From the NCBI GenBank assembly GCA_026770025.1, contig JAMXDE010000069.1, positions 146,161-210,160 on the forward strand: a DNA stretch of 64,000 bases. Reading direction: 5' to 3'. Under the pieces are notes generated by a model. The model was not told the DNA's origin and did not search any database. It saw nothing but the letters and a program-made list of their open reading frames with translations. Position numbers and translations under genes: made by a program. The stretch is from Craspedostauros australis. Lineage: Eukaryota > Bacillariophyta > Bacillariophyceae > Mastogloiales > Achnanthaceae. Each line of letters opens with the position of its first letter. Within the stretch, counting starts at the first letter, position 1. Below are positions 31,149 through 42,513 of the stretch, piece after piece.

Positions 31149-33037
31149 GGTGTCTGATGTTGTTGATGATGTTGTGGTGATTGTGGTGTTGTGATTTTGT
31201 GAGGGATGGAAACCGTGATGGGAGTATTGATACTCGTGCGTTGGTGGATGGTTGTTGGCTTCGGAGTGATTGCGATTGCGGATTATGTCTTGATGAATGG
31301 TGCTGGGGAATGATTCCTTTCGCTGCACCCGTATCTACCTGCAGAAACATGCCTGAGGTCGCGTCCTCTCAGAGGCTGTGGATGCGCCAACCCGCCGATG
31401 ATCATCATGACAGCGGTGCTCCCACCGATCATGACCCATCGCGCAATCAGCTCAACTGAACTGAACGCAACTCAACTCAACTCAACTCAACTCATGTCAC
31501 TACCAAATCCAGACAGAATTTTGACAAGCGGATGTGAACAGGCGGAGGAGGAGGAGACAGAGATGAAGGGAGAGAGGAAGAGGGTGCTGCAGAGGACTCA
31601 AGAGAGAGAGAGAGAGAGTGACGATGTCGGCAGTCTGATCCATTTCGTGTCAGAGCCAATCGCTCGTTTGATGGACCATTCGCCTTTGGCACAATTTGTC
31701 TTGTGTGACGCGCAAAGACATGTCCAGAATCTGCACAAGCAACTCTGGACAACCAGGATAAATGATGGTAGCGATGGAGCAGAATGATGAGGTTGGACTG
31801 ATTAACTCACTGTGTCAGCTACTTGCTGTGCCTTGTTTCTGTTTGGAGTTGTACCCGGAGTGCACAAACACCACTATGTCTGATAAATCTCAGCGTTTTC
31901 GCACAAGTCACACGGCATTCACTGGTCGACTTGTTCGTGACACGTCGACACAAAGGACAGTCCCAACATGACGGTTCGTGTTTGGTTTGGAAGGACAATC
32001 GAGTGAGGCATGCGTCATTTGATGTCCGAGTTTGGCATCAGCAGAAAGGATGAATGAGACGCCAGAAAGGATCAATGTAACAACAACCGCGACGTGCAAG
32101 TCCAATCATGATGGATGCCATTGTTGTGCTTTCGAATTGATTCCATCCGGCGATACCTTCGACATCGCCGATACATGAGCATGAATGATCAGTTGTCCCT
32201 TCGTTGTCATCTTCTTCTCGTGGCGACATGTTGTGGACTTTGCGAAATCGGCCGTCTTCCTCTGTTTGTATTTGGTTGGCCAGGAGCAACAGCAGCATCA
32301 TGCAGATCAACCACTGCATGCCGATATTATCGAGCGTAGTAGACATGGAGTTGATCTGGACTACTCCCGATGGACATGGCAACAGAGAGCACGAAGAGTC
32401 AACTTTCGCACGATGGCTGATTGTATTGAAGCCTCTGTGCGGTTGTATATCTGTTTGTCTTGAAGTTCGAGTCTTGGTTCTAAATTAGAGCACACTCATT
32501 GTATTCCAATATCTACAATAGAGGGACACCCTATATGGTCATTGATGAAGACAGACAATCACAAACAGCCATTCACATGTAACAAGACATACAACCGTGC
32601 AGACGACTGACAGCCACTCAGATATTCAACCTGTCGCACAAGAAGACGAACCGAAGGGACATCACCCTTACGACCCTTGCGAGTATGCCCACCAGTTGAT
32701 CTTCAGACTGGTGGAAAGGACATTCCTTATTGCATGGTATTATAGATCTTTCATGTCACTCTGTTTATCGCTTGGGCCTGCTTTTCGTTGGAGCGCAGCG
32801 TCATTGTTTTGTTGATCGCTGTGCCGTGTCGGTATTTGTGGACATCCGCGGGGCATGCGCGGGGCATATGGATACTGGAGCAGCGGCGACAGCGCAAGGC
32901 ATCAGCATTGCCGGCGGCAGCGCGTCAAGAGAACTACACAGAATAGAATAGACCATGGAGCATGTTGAATTTGAATAGAATTGAGTAGGCTCTAAATTCA
33001 TTTGTGCAACATGCCCTGCACAGCGACATCTCCAAAA
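31149..33037. other. Intergenic region with simple repeats, no supported gene
   Basis: Contains (CAACT)n at about 31452-31494, a GA-rich tract near 31545-31618 and A+T-rich blocks at 32510 and 32940. The frame at 32597-32815 starts with a plausible hydrophilic stretch (QEDEPKGHHPYDPCEYAHQL) but then turns into noise; it may be a lone exon, without further support. Confidence 0.4.
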
Positions 33038-34541
33038 TCAGGAGTTGTCCAGAAGCGACCGACCATCGCCAGCATTGTTGTTGTTGTTGTTGTTGTTGTT
33101 TCGATTATCAATCTCCAGAATTCGCTTCACAATCTTTCTGCCCCAAATCTTGGAACCTTTCCCATCCGGATGCAGGCCATCCACCATGTGCTTGACTTCT
33201 CCGCTCGTCGTGTTCTGAAAGATGGACGTCGCATCAAAGAATTCGACGGACCGCGTCAAGCTCGCGTAGCACTGCAACCGCTCGTTGATCTCATGTGTGG
33301 GTGCGTGGAGGTCCTTGCCTCTGCTGGGCAGGATGGAATTGATGACGATCGTGGCGTTGGGCCGTTGCATGCGCAGTTCCTCCACGATGGCGATATTGCC
33401 CGCGACGACGGCGTCGACGGAGCAGTGATCAGTGCCCAGATCGTTCGTGCCGATGAGCAACCACACGATTTTCGTCTGCAGAGTGCCTAGTCCATTATTT
33501 CGCAGTCGGAACAGCAAGTTGGAGCACTGCGTTCGAGTGTGCATATTTGCGATGTGCGAATGGATGGCATGGGAAGTGTGATAGTAGGTGTCGCAAGAAC
33601 ATGGCGCAGGGAAATGGATACGCGTGTGTCAGCATGTACATTCGGTGCGGGAACAGTGTCAAACAGAACATAGATGCAGTGCAGCGGACTGGGCATGGTA
33701 CCATGCGCACTGCCATACTCGCCATTTCCAAACCTCCCAACGCACAAATCCCCTCCAGCACAACGCGATACCACAGGCACGCACACGAATGAACAACGCA
33801 GATACATCTCGCAATTCCGCTCACCCGTTCCGCGGCGATTCCCAATACGACGCCGTCCACTTGGGCGCCGTTGTCCATGTTGAAATAATCCTGGAACACC
33901 TTAGCGTTGGGCTGGTAGGTGGGGCTCGGTTGGCCGAAATCGGTCCCAAGCCAATGTTCCGTGATGGAATCCCCCAGCATCACGACATCCACACCCTCCG
34001 CTCCAAACTTCTGCGCCGCGTCCTCGGCATCCGCCTTCGTCTTTTCGAATGCTTTGTTCCACGGTTTCACCAATTGTTCCATTTGCAGAATGCGCGGCGT
34101 CGTGGGATTGAAGCACCTGCAGTCGTTCTCGATGATGGGAAGACACGACGTGAAATTGGCATCGTCCCAATACAGCTCCATCAACTCCTCAAAGGTCTCA
34201 CCGGACTCCGTCTCGGCGCACGAGGGCACGAAGACCGATTCGTTTTCTGGCTCCTTCGACGAAAACACGCCATCCGTCATCGTCATGCTGCCGGCGTAGA
34301 TGATGCCCACGAGGATGGGCAGCACCACGGTGACCGTCAGGACGGATGTCACGATGAGTCGGTTGCTGGAGGATTTCCATATCGACAGAGCCGGCGGATT
34401 GTCGGTGAAGACGCCGTCGTTGTCGGCACTCTCGCTGTCATCATGATCTGGCGGCTCGATCTCCAACACGGAGGTCACCAGCGGTGCCATGTCATCATCC
34501 TCATTTTCTGCATCATCATCGGGAGCAAACGCGGGCGACAT
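33038..34541 (-). CDS. Membrane-anchored SGNH/GDSL hydrolase (copy 3)
   Basis: Two exons, complement(join(33038..33526,33825..34541)), encode 401 residues. The 298-bp intron (GTGAGC...CAG) lies at the same codon as in the copies at 2546 and 4417. The cytosolic tail is very acidic (DDDAENEDDDMAPLV, then VLEIEPPDHDD), matching copy 1 in layout, with a membrane span at about 62-83. Catalytic blocks are GDSIT 190-194, GIAAER 234-239, GTND 265-268 and DGLH 355-358. The second block has Glu-Arg where copies 1 and 2 have Asp-Thr. The C-terminus ends in a poly-Asn run (about 382-390) encoded by a GTT/AAC microsatellite. Activity as a lumenal or extracellular esterase is likely; the substrate is unknown. 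It lies about 28 kb from the tandem pair. Confidence 0.85.
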
Positions 34542-35070
34542 CTCTTTTGTTGCGCGTTGTGTGCGTGGTGTGTCGTTGTCGTTGTCGTTAGAGATGACGT
34601 GTGAGCGCGGATGATTTTAGATTAGTGTGAATTAGTGTGAATTAGTGTGGATGAACATGCGTTTGCGATGGCATCATCGTCACCATCGTCGATGCCGACA
34701 ATCGTGATGGAATTGGCACAATTGGAAGTGGAGAACTGGACAGTCTTTGCATTTTAGGTTCCATTTTAATCGTGCTTATGACCCATACCACGACTCAAGT
34801 CAAGCGAACCTATGGAGGCAGTCTAGATCGCAGAAATCTGCATGCATTGGCATGTCTCATTGCATGTCAGCTCCTCGTATTCTGCTCTAAGCTGTTGCTC
34901 TATCATATTCTGGTGGCTCTATGGTATATTGCATGATATCATATGCTCTACTCTATTTACTATACGACTAGGAATCATGATGTTTGTGAGGGTGTCTTCG
35001 CAGAAGTTGGTTGGAAACAGGGTGTCACGAGTCACCAATGTATTGGAGTCATCCTTTCCTCTCTCTCTCT
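34542..35070. other. Intergenic region, no gene seen
   Basis: Contains three copies of an 11-bp ATTAGTGTGAA unit at about 34621-34650 and a GAGTCACCA-rich stretch before the hydrolase 3' end. No coding signal. Confidence 0.4.
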
Positions 35071-35586
35071 CTACTTGGAGCTCGAGAAGTGTGCCAGCGC
35101 CATCTTCGAAATGGATTCCGCCACAACTTCCGGTTGCTCCTCGTAGATCTGGAATGCTGCCTTGGCGATCTTCACGAGCGGTTGCGCATTGATCGTCTTG
35201 ACGGTGTCCTCACCGACTCGGATGGGACAGATCTTGTCATCGATTCCATGCATTACAGTGATTGGGACAGATGCCGATCGGTCCACATTCACGGTCGCGA
35301 GAATGTCCCTCGCCTCGTCTCGTGTCAGCCACACCATCGCGGCGGAGTAGTGCACCGCCATGCTCTGATCGTTCTTGTTGCTGTCGATCTTTGCCACCTC
35401 CAAGACTTCCGGCTTGGTCGACGGCGAGAATCCCATCTTCAAGAACCCCAACGTCAGCAACGGATGCAACCACGTGAGAAGCCACACGGGAAGGATCTTG
35501 AAGATCATGGGCCCGCCATTCTTCAACATGGGATGCACACCACGGAATCCCGTGCTCGAAAAGAGGAAGCCGGCAGTCGCGGCACG

Positions 35587-35592
35587 GATATC
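35587..35592. repeat. Left target-site copy GATATC
   Basis: The same six bases occur at 40856-40861 directly beside the other end of the transposon. Removing one copy restores the host gene frame. Confidence 0.75.
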
Positions 35593-35720
35593 CATAAAGA
35601 GAGATTCTGTCTGGGGAGACCAAAAATGGCCATTTTGGGCTCAGGAGACAAAGTTACCCGGAGGTTCGCCAAAATCCGGTCTGAGGAGACAATTTTCAGT
35701 TCCACGTGATAAATCTCCAC
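35593..35720 (+). repeat. Left terminal and subterminal repeat region of the transposon
   Basis: It begins CATAAAGAGAGATTC, the partner of the right end. Inside are GGGGAGACC (about 35612), CAGGAGAC (about 35642) and GGTCTGAGGAGACAATTTT (about 35678). These spaced, similar motifs are probable transposase-binding sites. Confidence 0.65.
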
Positions 35721-35983
35721 GATAGGATTTTTCGGTCGAATACTTCGACTAAAAGAAACTCTGCCAGCTCTTCGTTCTGACATCTTCTCCTCCAAGATTT
35801 TCTTCATCGTCATTGTTTCTTCGCTTTCCTCCAGATGGCAACAACCCTCCCTCTCCAACCTCCTTGCCTGCTGTGGTTCATTTCATCCCATCATCAACCT
35901 CGCACCTCCTTGCTTATCATTCGCAGCATCCCCCATACTGCCTTCTTCTTCCAGCTTGCCTTCTTCGATACGTCACCTTCATC

Positions 35984-38900
35984 ATGGCATCTTCTCTTCC
36001 ACCTGATGCTCCCAATGCCAATGACAACTTGCCCACAGCTTCCACTCCAGTTGCAACGACCGTCCATGGCACCGTCTCTCCATCCCAGCAGCTTCATCCC
36101 TTTGGACAAGTTTTGGATGATGGAATGGGTGATGCAGGCAAACACACCCATGAAGAAGAACGAGATGGCATCTGTGTCAACAGTGATGACGAGGGTGCAG
36201 TGCCTACAGTGGTGCCTCCAGATCCTGTTGGCGATTTTGGAGTCCAACCGTGCTCGCTTCCTGGCTACAGCCATTGCATCGTCCTCCCTCCAAAGAAGGG
36301 GAGTAGGGAGATCTCTGTGGAGTGGAAGGTGCTCTCAGCCTACGAGCATGCAACAAAAGTGACTGTTGGAGAAGCACACAAGCTCGCTCTCCTTCATGCA
36401 AAGGAAGAGATTCGTTCACTGCGAACAGCTGTCTTGCAGCGCTTCCCCAAGAGTCCTCCTGGGTCTCCACCATACGTGCCAACACCCCATGACTTGATCC
36501 ACGATGTGCTGGGCCCCACATCTCCCATTTTCATCCGTGCATTTGGCCCAAGTGGGCTGGGTTTCTCATATCCTGAGTACATGGAGTTCCTCTATGCCAT
36601 CACATCACAGATGGTGGAAGGCTGCACCGTTCGTCGGCTCTACGATGGCGGCAACACTACCACGCTTCCCAGCTTTCCCACCAGACAGCACTACGTCAAT
36701 CTCTGGGACCGTATTCGACGCAATGGAAACCCTGTCTCTCGGAATGGCCATCGCTTTGTTTGGACCGAATTGGAAAGTGCTTTCAACTTGACGCTTGAGA
36801 TTCTTTGTCTTCGTCATCGTTGCCCGAATCGGATCGTCACATTGGATGATGACAAGGTCCATTGCAGCAGCCGTGCAGAGAGCAGCTATCTGCTTGGCAT
36901 GAGACATACTCATGCAAATCGTAATGGGTAAGTGACGAACAGCATTGTGTGTTTTGTTGCAGAGGGGTGGCATCTCCATTTCATATTTCAATTCCTCACC
37001 CCAGGTCTCCGTCTCGTTTTGGTCTTCTGCATTCCTTCAGATTAACCCTGAACACTCTTGTCCAGTCTGCTTCTGGACTTGTTGTGGGGTTGGCTGCTTG
37101 CCGAGATGGGTTCGATGACGACACCTATCGGTTGTTCACCCAACTAAAAGAACCAGATGGTTCTTTTCGAAATCTAACCCTCATGACAGATCGAGGATAC
37201 AACTGCCACAGCACTACCGCCTTCCTCACTACCAGGGGTGCCAATCTGGAGGGTACACACATGCGAGCTGGATACCTACCATTCACCTTCGGCCCATCCA
37301 TTGGCAAGGGTGCACTCCAGATGAATATTGGGAGGAAGGGGCCAAGGATGGTGCATAGCGCTGTCACCAACAGCATTGGCAAACGACAATTGACATGCTA
37401 TGGATACCGACTTAACGAACAAACTGTACTTGCACTCTCCACAAGATCGAGTGGCTTCGAGTGGGACCTCACCCTCAGCAACGCCAGTGACCAACAAAAG
37501 TACCAAGACATGGTGGAGAACAAGCATGGGAACAATCAAAGATCCCCACACTACCCACACTTCTTCCAAACATTCACTGTCAATCCAACACGATCGTCGG
37601 CAGTCAGAGCTGCCATATCCCAAACTCCCCTTGGCACAACCGGTGTTGTGGCTGCCGCATCCAAGAATGTCAAACAGCGTTGGGCAGATATGGTGTGGGA
37701 TCTGCCTGTGGATGGACTCACCTGTGGCCAGGGTGACCATCTGTGGTTCGTCCACCGCCGCTTCGCGTTCACGAGCACCTCCACCTACAGCATGATACAG
37801 AAGGTGCTTGAAAGCGGAGAGTGGTGCAACACCGACAATGCCACCATATTCAATCAAACTGCATGGGAGTGCATTGGCCGCTACTTGGGATATGATGTGC
37901 TTGGTCGGAAGGCGAAGTACCACAATGCGTTGCAAGCAGAAAAAGCGAGATTGCGCGCACTTGATTTATACTCCAAACTCACAACTCCCACCTTCGATTC
38001 CCGTCATGTTGAAATTGCACTTCTCTCCTCTCTCCGTGACGACGCCCCTGAAGAGGATGCCTTCCCTGACAAAGACTTCATCGAACTCATGGTTATGTTC
38101 TACCGCAGCAAGGCCCAGCGAAGCAGAGCCACACGATGCAAAATGCTCCGCACCATCCTCGCTGATGACGACAAGGTTCGACGGCGATTCGTGGCCATCA
38201 GCGACGCCTCCCTCAAGAAAGACCTCAAGGCTCGTCTCCCCAAAACCAATGTGACGAAAATGCCACGAGAGAAGGTTGTGGAGAGATTGGTTGCCCTGGG
38301 GATGAAGGAGATCGAGCAGGAGCCCGACCATCCATCCAGTTTCCAGGCGGGAAGCACCACTTCAGAGTGGATGCACAAGCTTGACCACGACCTCACAACT
38401 CTCATGTTACAATCGTGGTTCATGAAGTCGGTTCGGGGCAAGGCCGGAAAGCTCGCCAAGCTGGGCCACAAAAACGAAGCTCCCCTCATGAAGCAGGCCC
38501 TCCACTGTGTTGGAGTGGGCGGCGAGGGAAGGCAAGTGAAGGCGACGTACCAAGTGGGGGTGGTGCGAAACACCGATGCACCGTACGCCCGCGCCTCCGT
38601 CGACTTCCTCGCGATCGTCGGTGATCCAGAGGACGACAGCGACGATGAAGTCTTTGTTGTGGAGATCAAGACTCGGGCAACGACAGACACAGAAGATCTC
38701 GAAAGACGGCACCAGCGGAAGGCCGATTGGGAGCATGGGACGGAGGGAAAGAGTCATGTGTTCGTGCATCTCCAAGACGACAAATGGAGGGCATTGTTCG
38801 AAAAGAAATCAGAGATGATTCAACTGCTTCATCATGCCTTCGTCTTTGGGGTGACAGGTGCAATGATTGTAATTGGTACGTTCAAGCATGAAATGGATGG

Positions 38901-40398
38901 AGCTCCTGCCATGAATTTCGAAAGTCGATTCGTGGTGCTCACTCAAACTGTTCTTGCGTTTCTCCTCTGATCCACTCGATCCCACCTCCTCCTACCATCA
39001 GGTGATGCAACCGCTAACACCATAAGATCAATATCCACACAATTCAAACCTGATCTACTTCAATCATATGGAATTGTGCTACAAAATCTGTATGAGCTGA
39101 AGTTGGAGTTTGCATACGCGGACTCCGCTGCTGCATCCCGCGAGGCAGCGTCAGGCAAGACCCTGCGAAAGCATCTGAATTCGAAACGCAACCCCCACAG
39201 GGGCTCAACCGGGGGGCGACACATTGCGGCATTGACAGAAGAGGATGTATTCCACCAATTGATGATATGGAAGGCATGCCAGGAACTACCAATGCCGGTG
39301 CCAAAGGTTCACACCTTGGTTCCATCGTTTGTAGCTCGTTGGAATTCATTCAAGGGCGGCTCCGATTTAATCACCAGAATGGTGAGGCAGCACAAGGTGC
39401 AGCCGCCATTCGCAACCTTCCAGTGCCAAGCTGTGGTACGGATTGTGGAAGTCATCCTTCTGTTTCTGCACAAGCTAATGCACTACTGTTGCACAGACGA
39501 TATCCACACAAACAAAGACCTGGAGAACGCAACGGTGCTGCAGACCTACCGTGACATGCTGAATCATCGCAGCAGTGTTGCTGATTCGTTGGAAACATTG
39601 CGAAGGGCATTCGGAGTCATCGTCGCCCAAGCCGCTGGCAGCAACAGAGAAGCAGGTGATGACAGCGAATGCGCAAACTGGTTTATTCAGGGAGCAATCA
39701 ACAACACAGGAGACACAGATTCGGATACAGACAATCAAATCTACGATGGTAGACCAACTGTTGAAGGCGAGGAGAGGGACGGAAAGAGCATCCGGAACCT
39801 GCTGTCTGGGAATCCAGCTGCCCCAACACCCGCCATGGCTGCGCTCGAACGACGTCTCCGCACGGGCAGCCATGAGCCCATCTTTTGTGAAAACGTGAAG
39901 AAACCCTGCGTCGTATGTGGGGTTGTAACGAAATGGATGTGCATGCAGTGTCACTTTTTCGCCTGCGTGCCTCCCACTGCAAATCACAAGAGATGGGGAG
40001 TTGCAAATGGAGTGCATACCAGCATTTCAATGTCAAATCTACGAAAGAAGGCGAACGAACGAATCATTGCAAGCAACACATGTTTCCGAATGCTCCACGG
40101 AAGCAACAGATCATGGACAAGGAAGACCAAGGCGGATTACACTGAGTGGAGTGCGAAGCAACCAGACAGGAAAGGAGGGAAGCGCAAGACTCCATCAGCA
40201 GTGCAAACAAGCAAAGATATCCAATCGAGCCAAGGAAGGAAACGAGCGAAACCCTCATCCCAGACACCTGCTGAGACTTCACCAGCACCACAGAGACGGC
40301 GGACGCGCTCGGAGACAACTCCGCAACGACCGCGAACGCGCGCAGCAGCTCAACAAGGAAAGTACAGCCATGGGAATGGGTCGAGATGTAACATATAG
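35984..40398 (+). CDS. Transposase: DDE/RNase H-like with an internal PD-(D/E)XK nuclease domain
   Basis: Proposed join(35984..36927,37041..38875,39002..40398), 1,391 residues. Introns are GTAAGT...TTCAG (acceptors at 36962 and 37004 also keep frame) and GTACGT...CATCAG, the latter removing the only in-frame stop (38968). Residues 1-200 are Pro/Ser-rich then helical. First catalytic Asp: VTLDDDKV (about 286-292); second: LMTDRGYN (Asp365); third: WNSFKGGSD (Asp1048), like the GGVD of piggyBac. Between the last two, residues about 810-930 hold ASVDFLAI (Asp836) and VVEIKTRA (Glu856, Lys858), a PD-(D/E)XK nuclease core of the lambda-exonuclease/YqaJ kind. A Cys-rich finger follows (CVVCGVVTKWMCMQC, about 1230), then a basic tail. 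It would cut and rejoin the element's ends; the role of the second nuclease is unknown. Confidence 0.8.
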
Positions 40399-40767
40399 CA
40401 AAGTAATAACACACAAACGTCCATCAAATACGGGGTAGTGAATCGTTCCTGTGAAGAGGCGTGGTCACAAATCATTGTGATGCAAGAGGAAGAACGCTGC
40501 GGAACGATCATGTCCTGTGAAGAGCGTGGAGGACATGGATAAGCATGCAACGAACATATGTATACGAAGAACTGTGATGAGATGCAAGTGGCTCAATGCA
40601 TCCAGGAGAAGCATTGAGCCATAGTAAATAGGAGGGCATGCCAGGATATTGTGAGAAATCGGAAAAAACGATATGAGGGGGGAAAAAAGTGAGCGCGAAC
40701 AAATAGTTTTAGTCGAGGTGGTCGAAGAAAATGCCATCGCGATAAAACGTCGCGTTGCTTGATTTTG

Positions 40768-40855
40768 GTCTGAGGAGACCAATTTTGGCACCCCTCGAAT
40801 CCGCTTGGTCTCCTGAGACAATTTTGGACTTTTATCGTGGACGAATTTCTTTATG
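40768..40855 (-). repeat. Right terminal and subterminal repeat region of the transposon
   Basis: It ends GAATTTCTTTATG, the inverse of the left end. It carries GGTCTGAGGAGACCAATTTT (about 40768) and GGTCTCCTGAGACAATTTT (about 40806), matching the motifs near the left end. Confidence 0.65.
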
Positions 40856-40861
40856 GATATC
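40856..40861. repeat. Right target-site copy GATATC
   Basis: This pairs with 35587-35592. Being palindromic, it leaves the exact target length (2, 4 or 6 bp) ambiguous. Confidence 0.75.
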
Positions 40862-41278
40862 GGGGAAATCGCGCACGAGCTTCAGGATGGTTTGGGCCGC
40901 GTAGGAATGACCCATGAAGAGGATCGGCTTGCTGAGGCCGACCCGCGCCGTGATAAGACCCGCGATGTCGCGTTCGATTTCGATGTCGGTGAAATCCGAG
41001 GCCGACGGCGATCCCGGCGTGCGACCGCAACCCAGTTGATCGAACATCCAGACGGCCATCTTGGTGGACGGCGACGCGGCGAGAAGATCTGCCAAGGGTT
41101 CCCAAACTCCGCCGAATTGCTTGCAGGATCCCATCATGCCGTGCGCGCAAACGAGGTTGATGGTGGTCTCAGCGATGTTATCCGTTCCGATGAGGAGACA
41201 TCTTGCGAACATGGAGCGTCCTGGACGGACCTCGGTAATGGCGGAGAAGTGTTCGTGGATCATTGTGGATGTTGTCAT

Positions 41279-42513
41279 TTTTGCTGTTGGTGGTTGTTTG
41301 TATAATATAATATTCCTCTGTTCCGAAATGATTTCCACTTATCTATTTTATCATCGGTTCGACACCGTGTCGTGGTGGCCGACTTTGGGAGCTGCGGGAG
41401 ACCAATTTCCCAGTCGCCTCCCACCCTGGTCTGACGCATCCTTGTTGACCTTTGGTACCCATCGCAGTATCATCAATAGTTGATGTACCAATGTATGTAG
41501 ATACCATTTAAACCATACCATAAAACAGAGGACAGCATCTCCACATTTAGACTGCTTGTCCGGCGCCATGTCTCCACGTTTCTATCATTGAAACACTGTG
41601 CAAGAGTTGGTTCGTGTGCTTTCACTTGTTCGAGTGCTTGGAAGGTTAATTCTTGGTGTGACGCCACACTCTGTTCCGTAAGTACAAACCGTCCTCCAGT
41701 TCCACAGACGAAATAGAACACTTGGCAACATGCAAAGAACGACGCAATGACAAAATTACGAAACATCGATTTTCTATTTGACATTTTATTTGTGTTCACA
41801 AGTACGCAATCGATATTTGTTTGAAAGGAAACGTGAGAACTCCCCTCGTGTTGAGGACATCGGTGGTTTTGTGACCTGTCGCAGACATCATTGCGTTCCC
41901 GCCCAATAAGAGGTTTGACATAACGCCACGAACCAACCAGCCAATCATGATGGTCGGTTCATGCAACGCCATAGTTATTGTTAACTGATGACGCCTTCGG
42001 GCTTCCGAAGGGTTTGTCCGACACGTCACGTTGATCATGTCGTGAGTTTTCCTTCTCCATTTTTTACGTTTCGAAGCCAATTTTTTTGTGTTGTCGTTTT
42101 GGTTGCGTCGTGAAAACGTGATTTCTGACTGATTGCAGCACTCATCCATTTCCCGAATCGTGTAATTATCGTGCTATATTCATATTTTTATGGTTTCTAC
42201 CGACAAAATGCCTGGTGTTGTCCAATTGTTGTTTGAATTTGTCAGTATCGTGTGTGTTGTGTGTATGATTTCGTGCTGATGATGGATTCGTGACTACGGG
42301 GTTGTGATGTTGTTTGTTGTGTCAGCTGTTGTTGCTGTCGATGACATCTGTCATCGTACATGTGTACAGATGCCAACACCCCACACGCTTGTGTTAGCTA
42401 GTGGAAACATTCCACTCTGTCGTACAGAGAAGACTGGGATCACCGCACTCCACTGGCGGCATTCACTGGCGAACGTAGAATGATGGAATGCATCCCATGA
42501 GTAGGTCCGTATG
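41279..42513. other. Spacer between the split hydrolase and the copia-rich region
   Basis: No gene is supported. The sequence becomes A+T-richer and T-rich on the plus strand. The part next to 42514 may be 3' flank or LTR of the decayed copia body, but no matching partner repeat was found. Confidence 0.35.

Larger units (their letters stand above)
35593..40855 (+). mobile_element. Intact-looking DNA transposon with DDE transposase carrying a nuclease domain
   Basis: The 5,263-bp insert starts CATAAAGA and ends TCTTTATG, an inverted repeat that extends imperfectly about 10 bp inward (GATTC / GAATT). It is flanked on both sides by GATATC. Because GATATC is its own reverse complement, the target duplication may be 6 bp, 4 bp (ATAT) or 2 bp (TA), with a correspondingly longer inverted repeat. 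Subterminal zones at both ends carry copies of GGTCTGAGGAGAC-type motifs. It holds one gene on the plus strand in three exons. The uninterrupted frames, matching ends and clean target site point to a recent, possibly still mobile element. The DDE triad and Cys-rich tail recall piggyBac, but piggyBac uses TTAA targets and CCC-type ends, so this would be a distant or separate group. Confidence 0.85.
35071..41278 (-). pseudogene. Alpha/beta-hydrolase gene split by a DNA transposon
   Basis: The N-terminal part is 40856-41278 and the C-terminal part 35071-35586. Dropping the 5.26-kb element and one GATATC copy gives 423 + 516 nt, a continuous frame of 312 residues with no stop at the junction (..RDFPDI/RAATAG..). 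The N-part has the oxyanion-loop region CAHGMMGSCK, FDQLGCGRTPGSP and the nucleophile elbow FMGHSYAAQ. The C-part has the acid-residue strand VPITVMHGIDDKICP. Where the catalytic His is expected (before EEQPEVVAE) there is Phe/Tyr instead, so the enzyme may have lost activity even before the insertion. No targeting sequence is seen. In this haplotype the gene cannot make a full product unless the whole insert is spliced out. Confidence 0.85.

Noticed and set aside
31545-31618. Possible promoter or satellite in the GA-rich tract
   Set aside because: Simple microsatellite without further structure.
32597-32815. 72-codon frame with a plausible hydrophilic start
   Set aside because: No splice partners, no domain, and the second half is noise; kept only as a note.
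33588-34604. 338-codon plus-strand frame
   Set aside because: Antisense to SGNH copy 3, which has catalytic motifs and a shared intron.
38968-38970. In-frame stop read as the end of a separate nuclease gene
   Set aside because: The same frame resumes after it, and a GTACGT donor (38876) with a pyrimidine-rich CATCAG acceptor (39001) removes it in frame, giving the third catalytic Asp.
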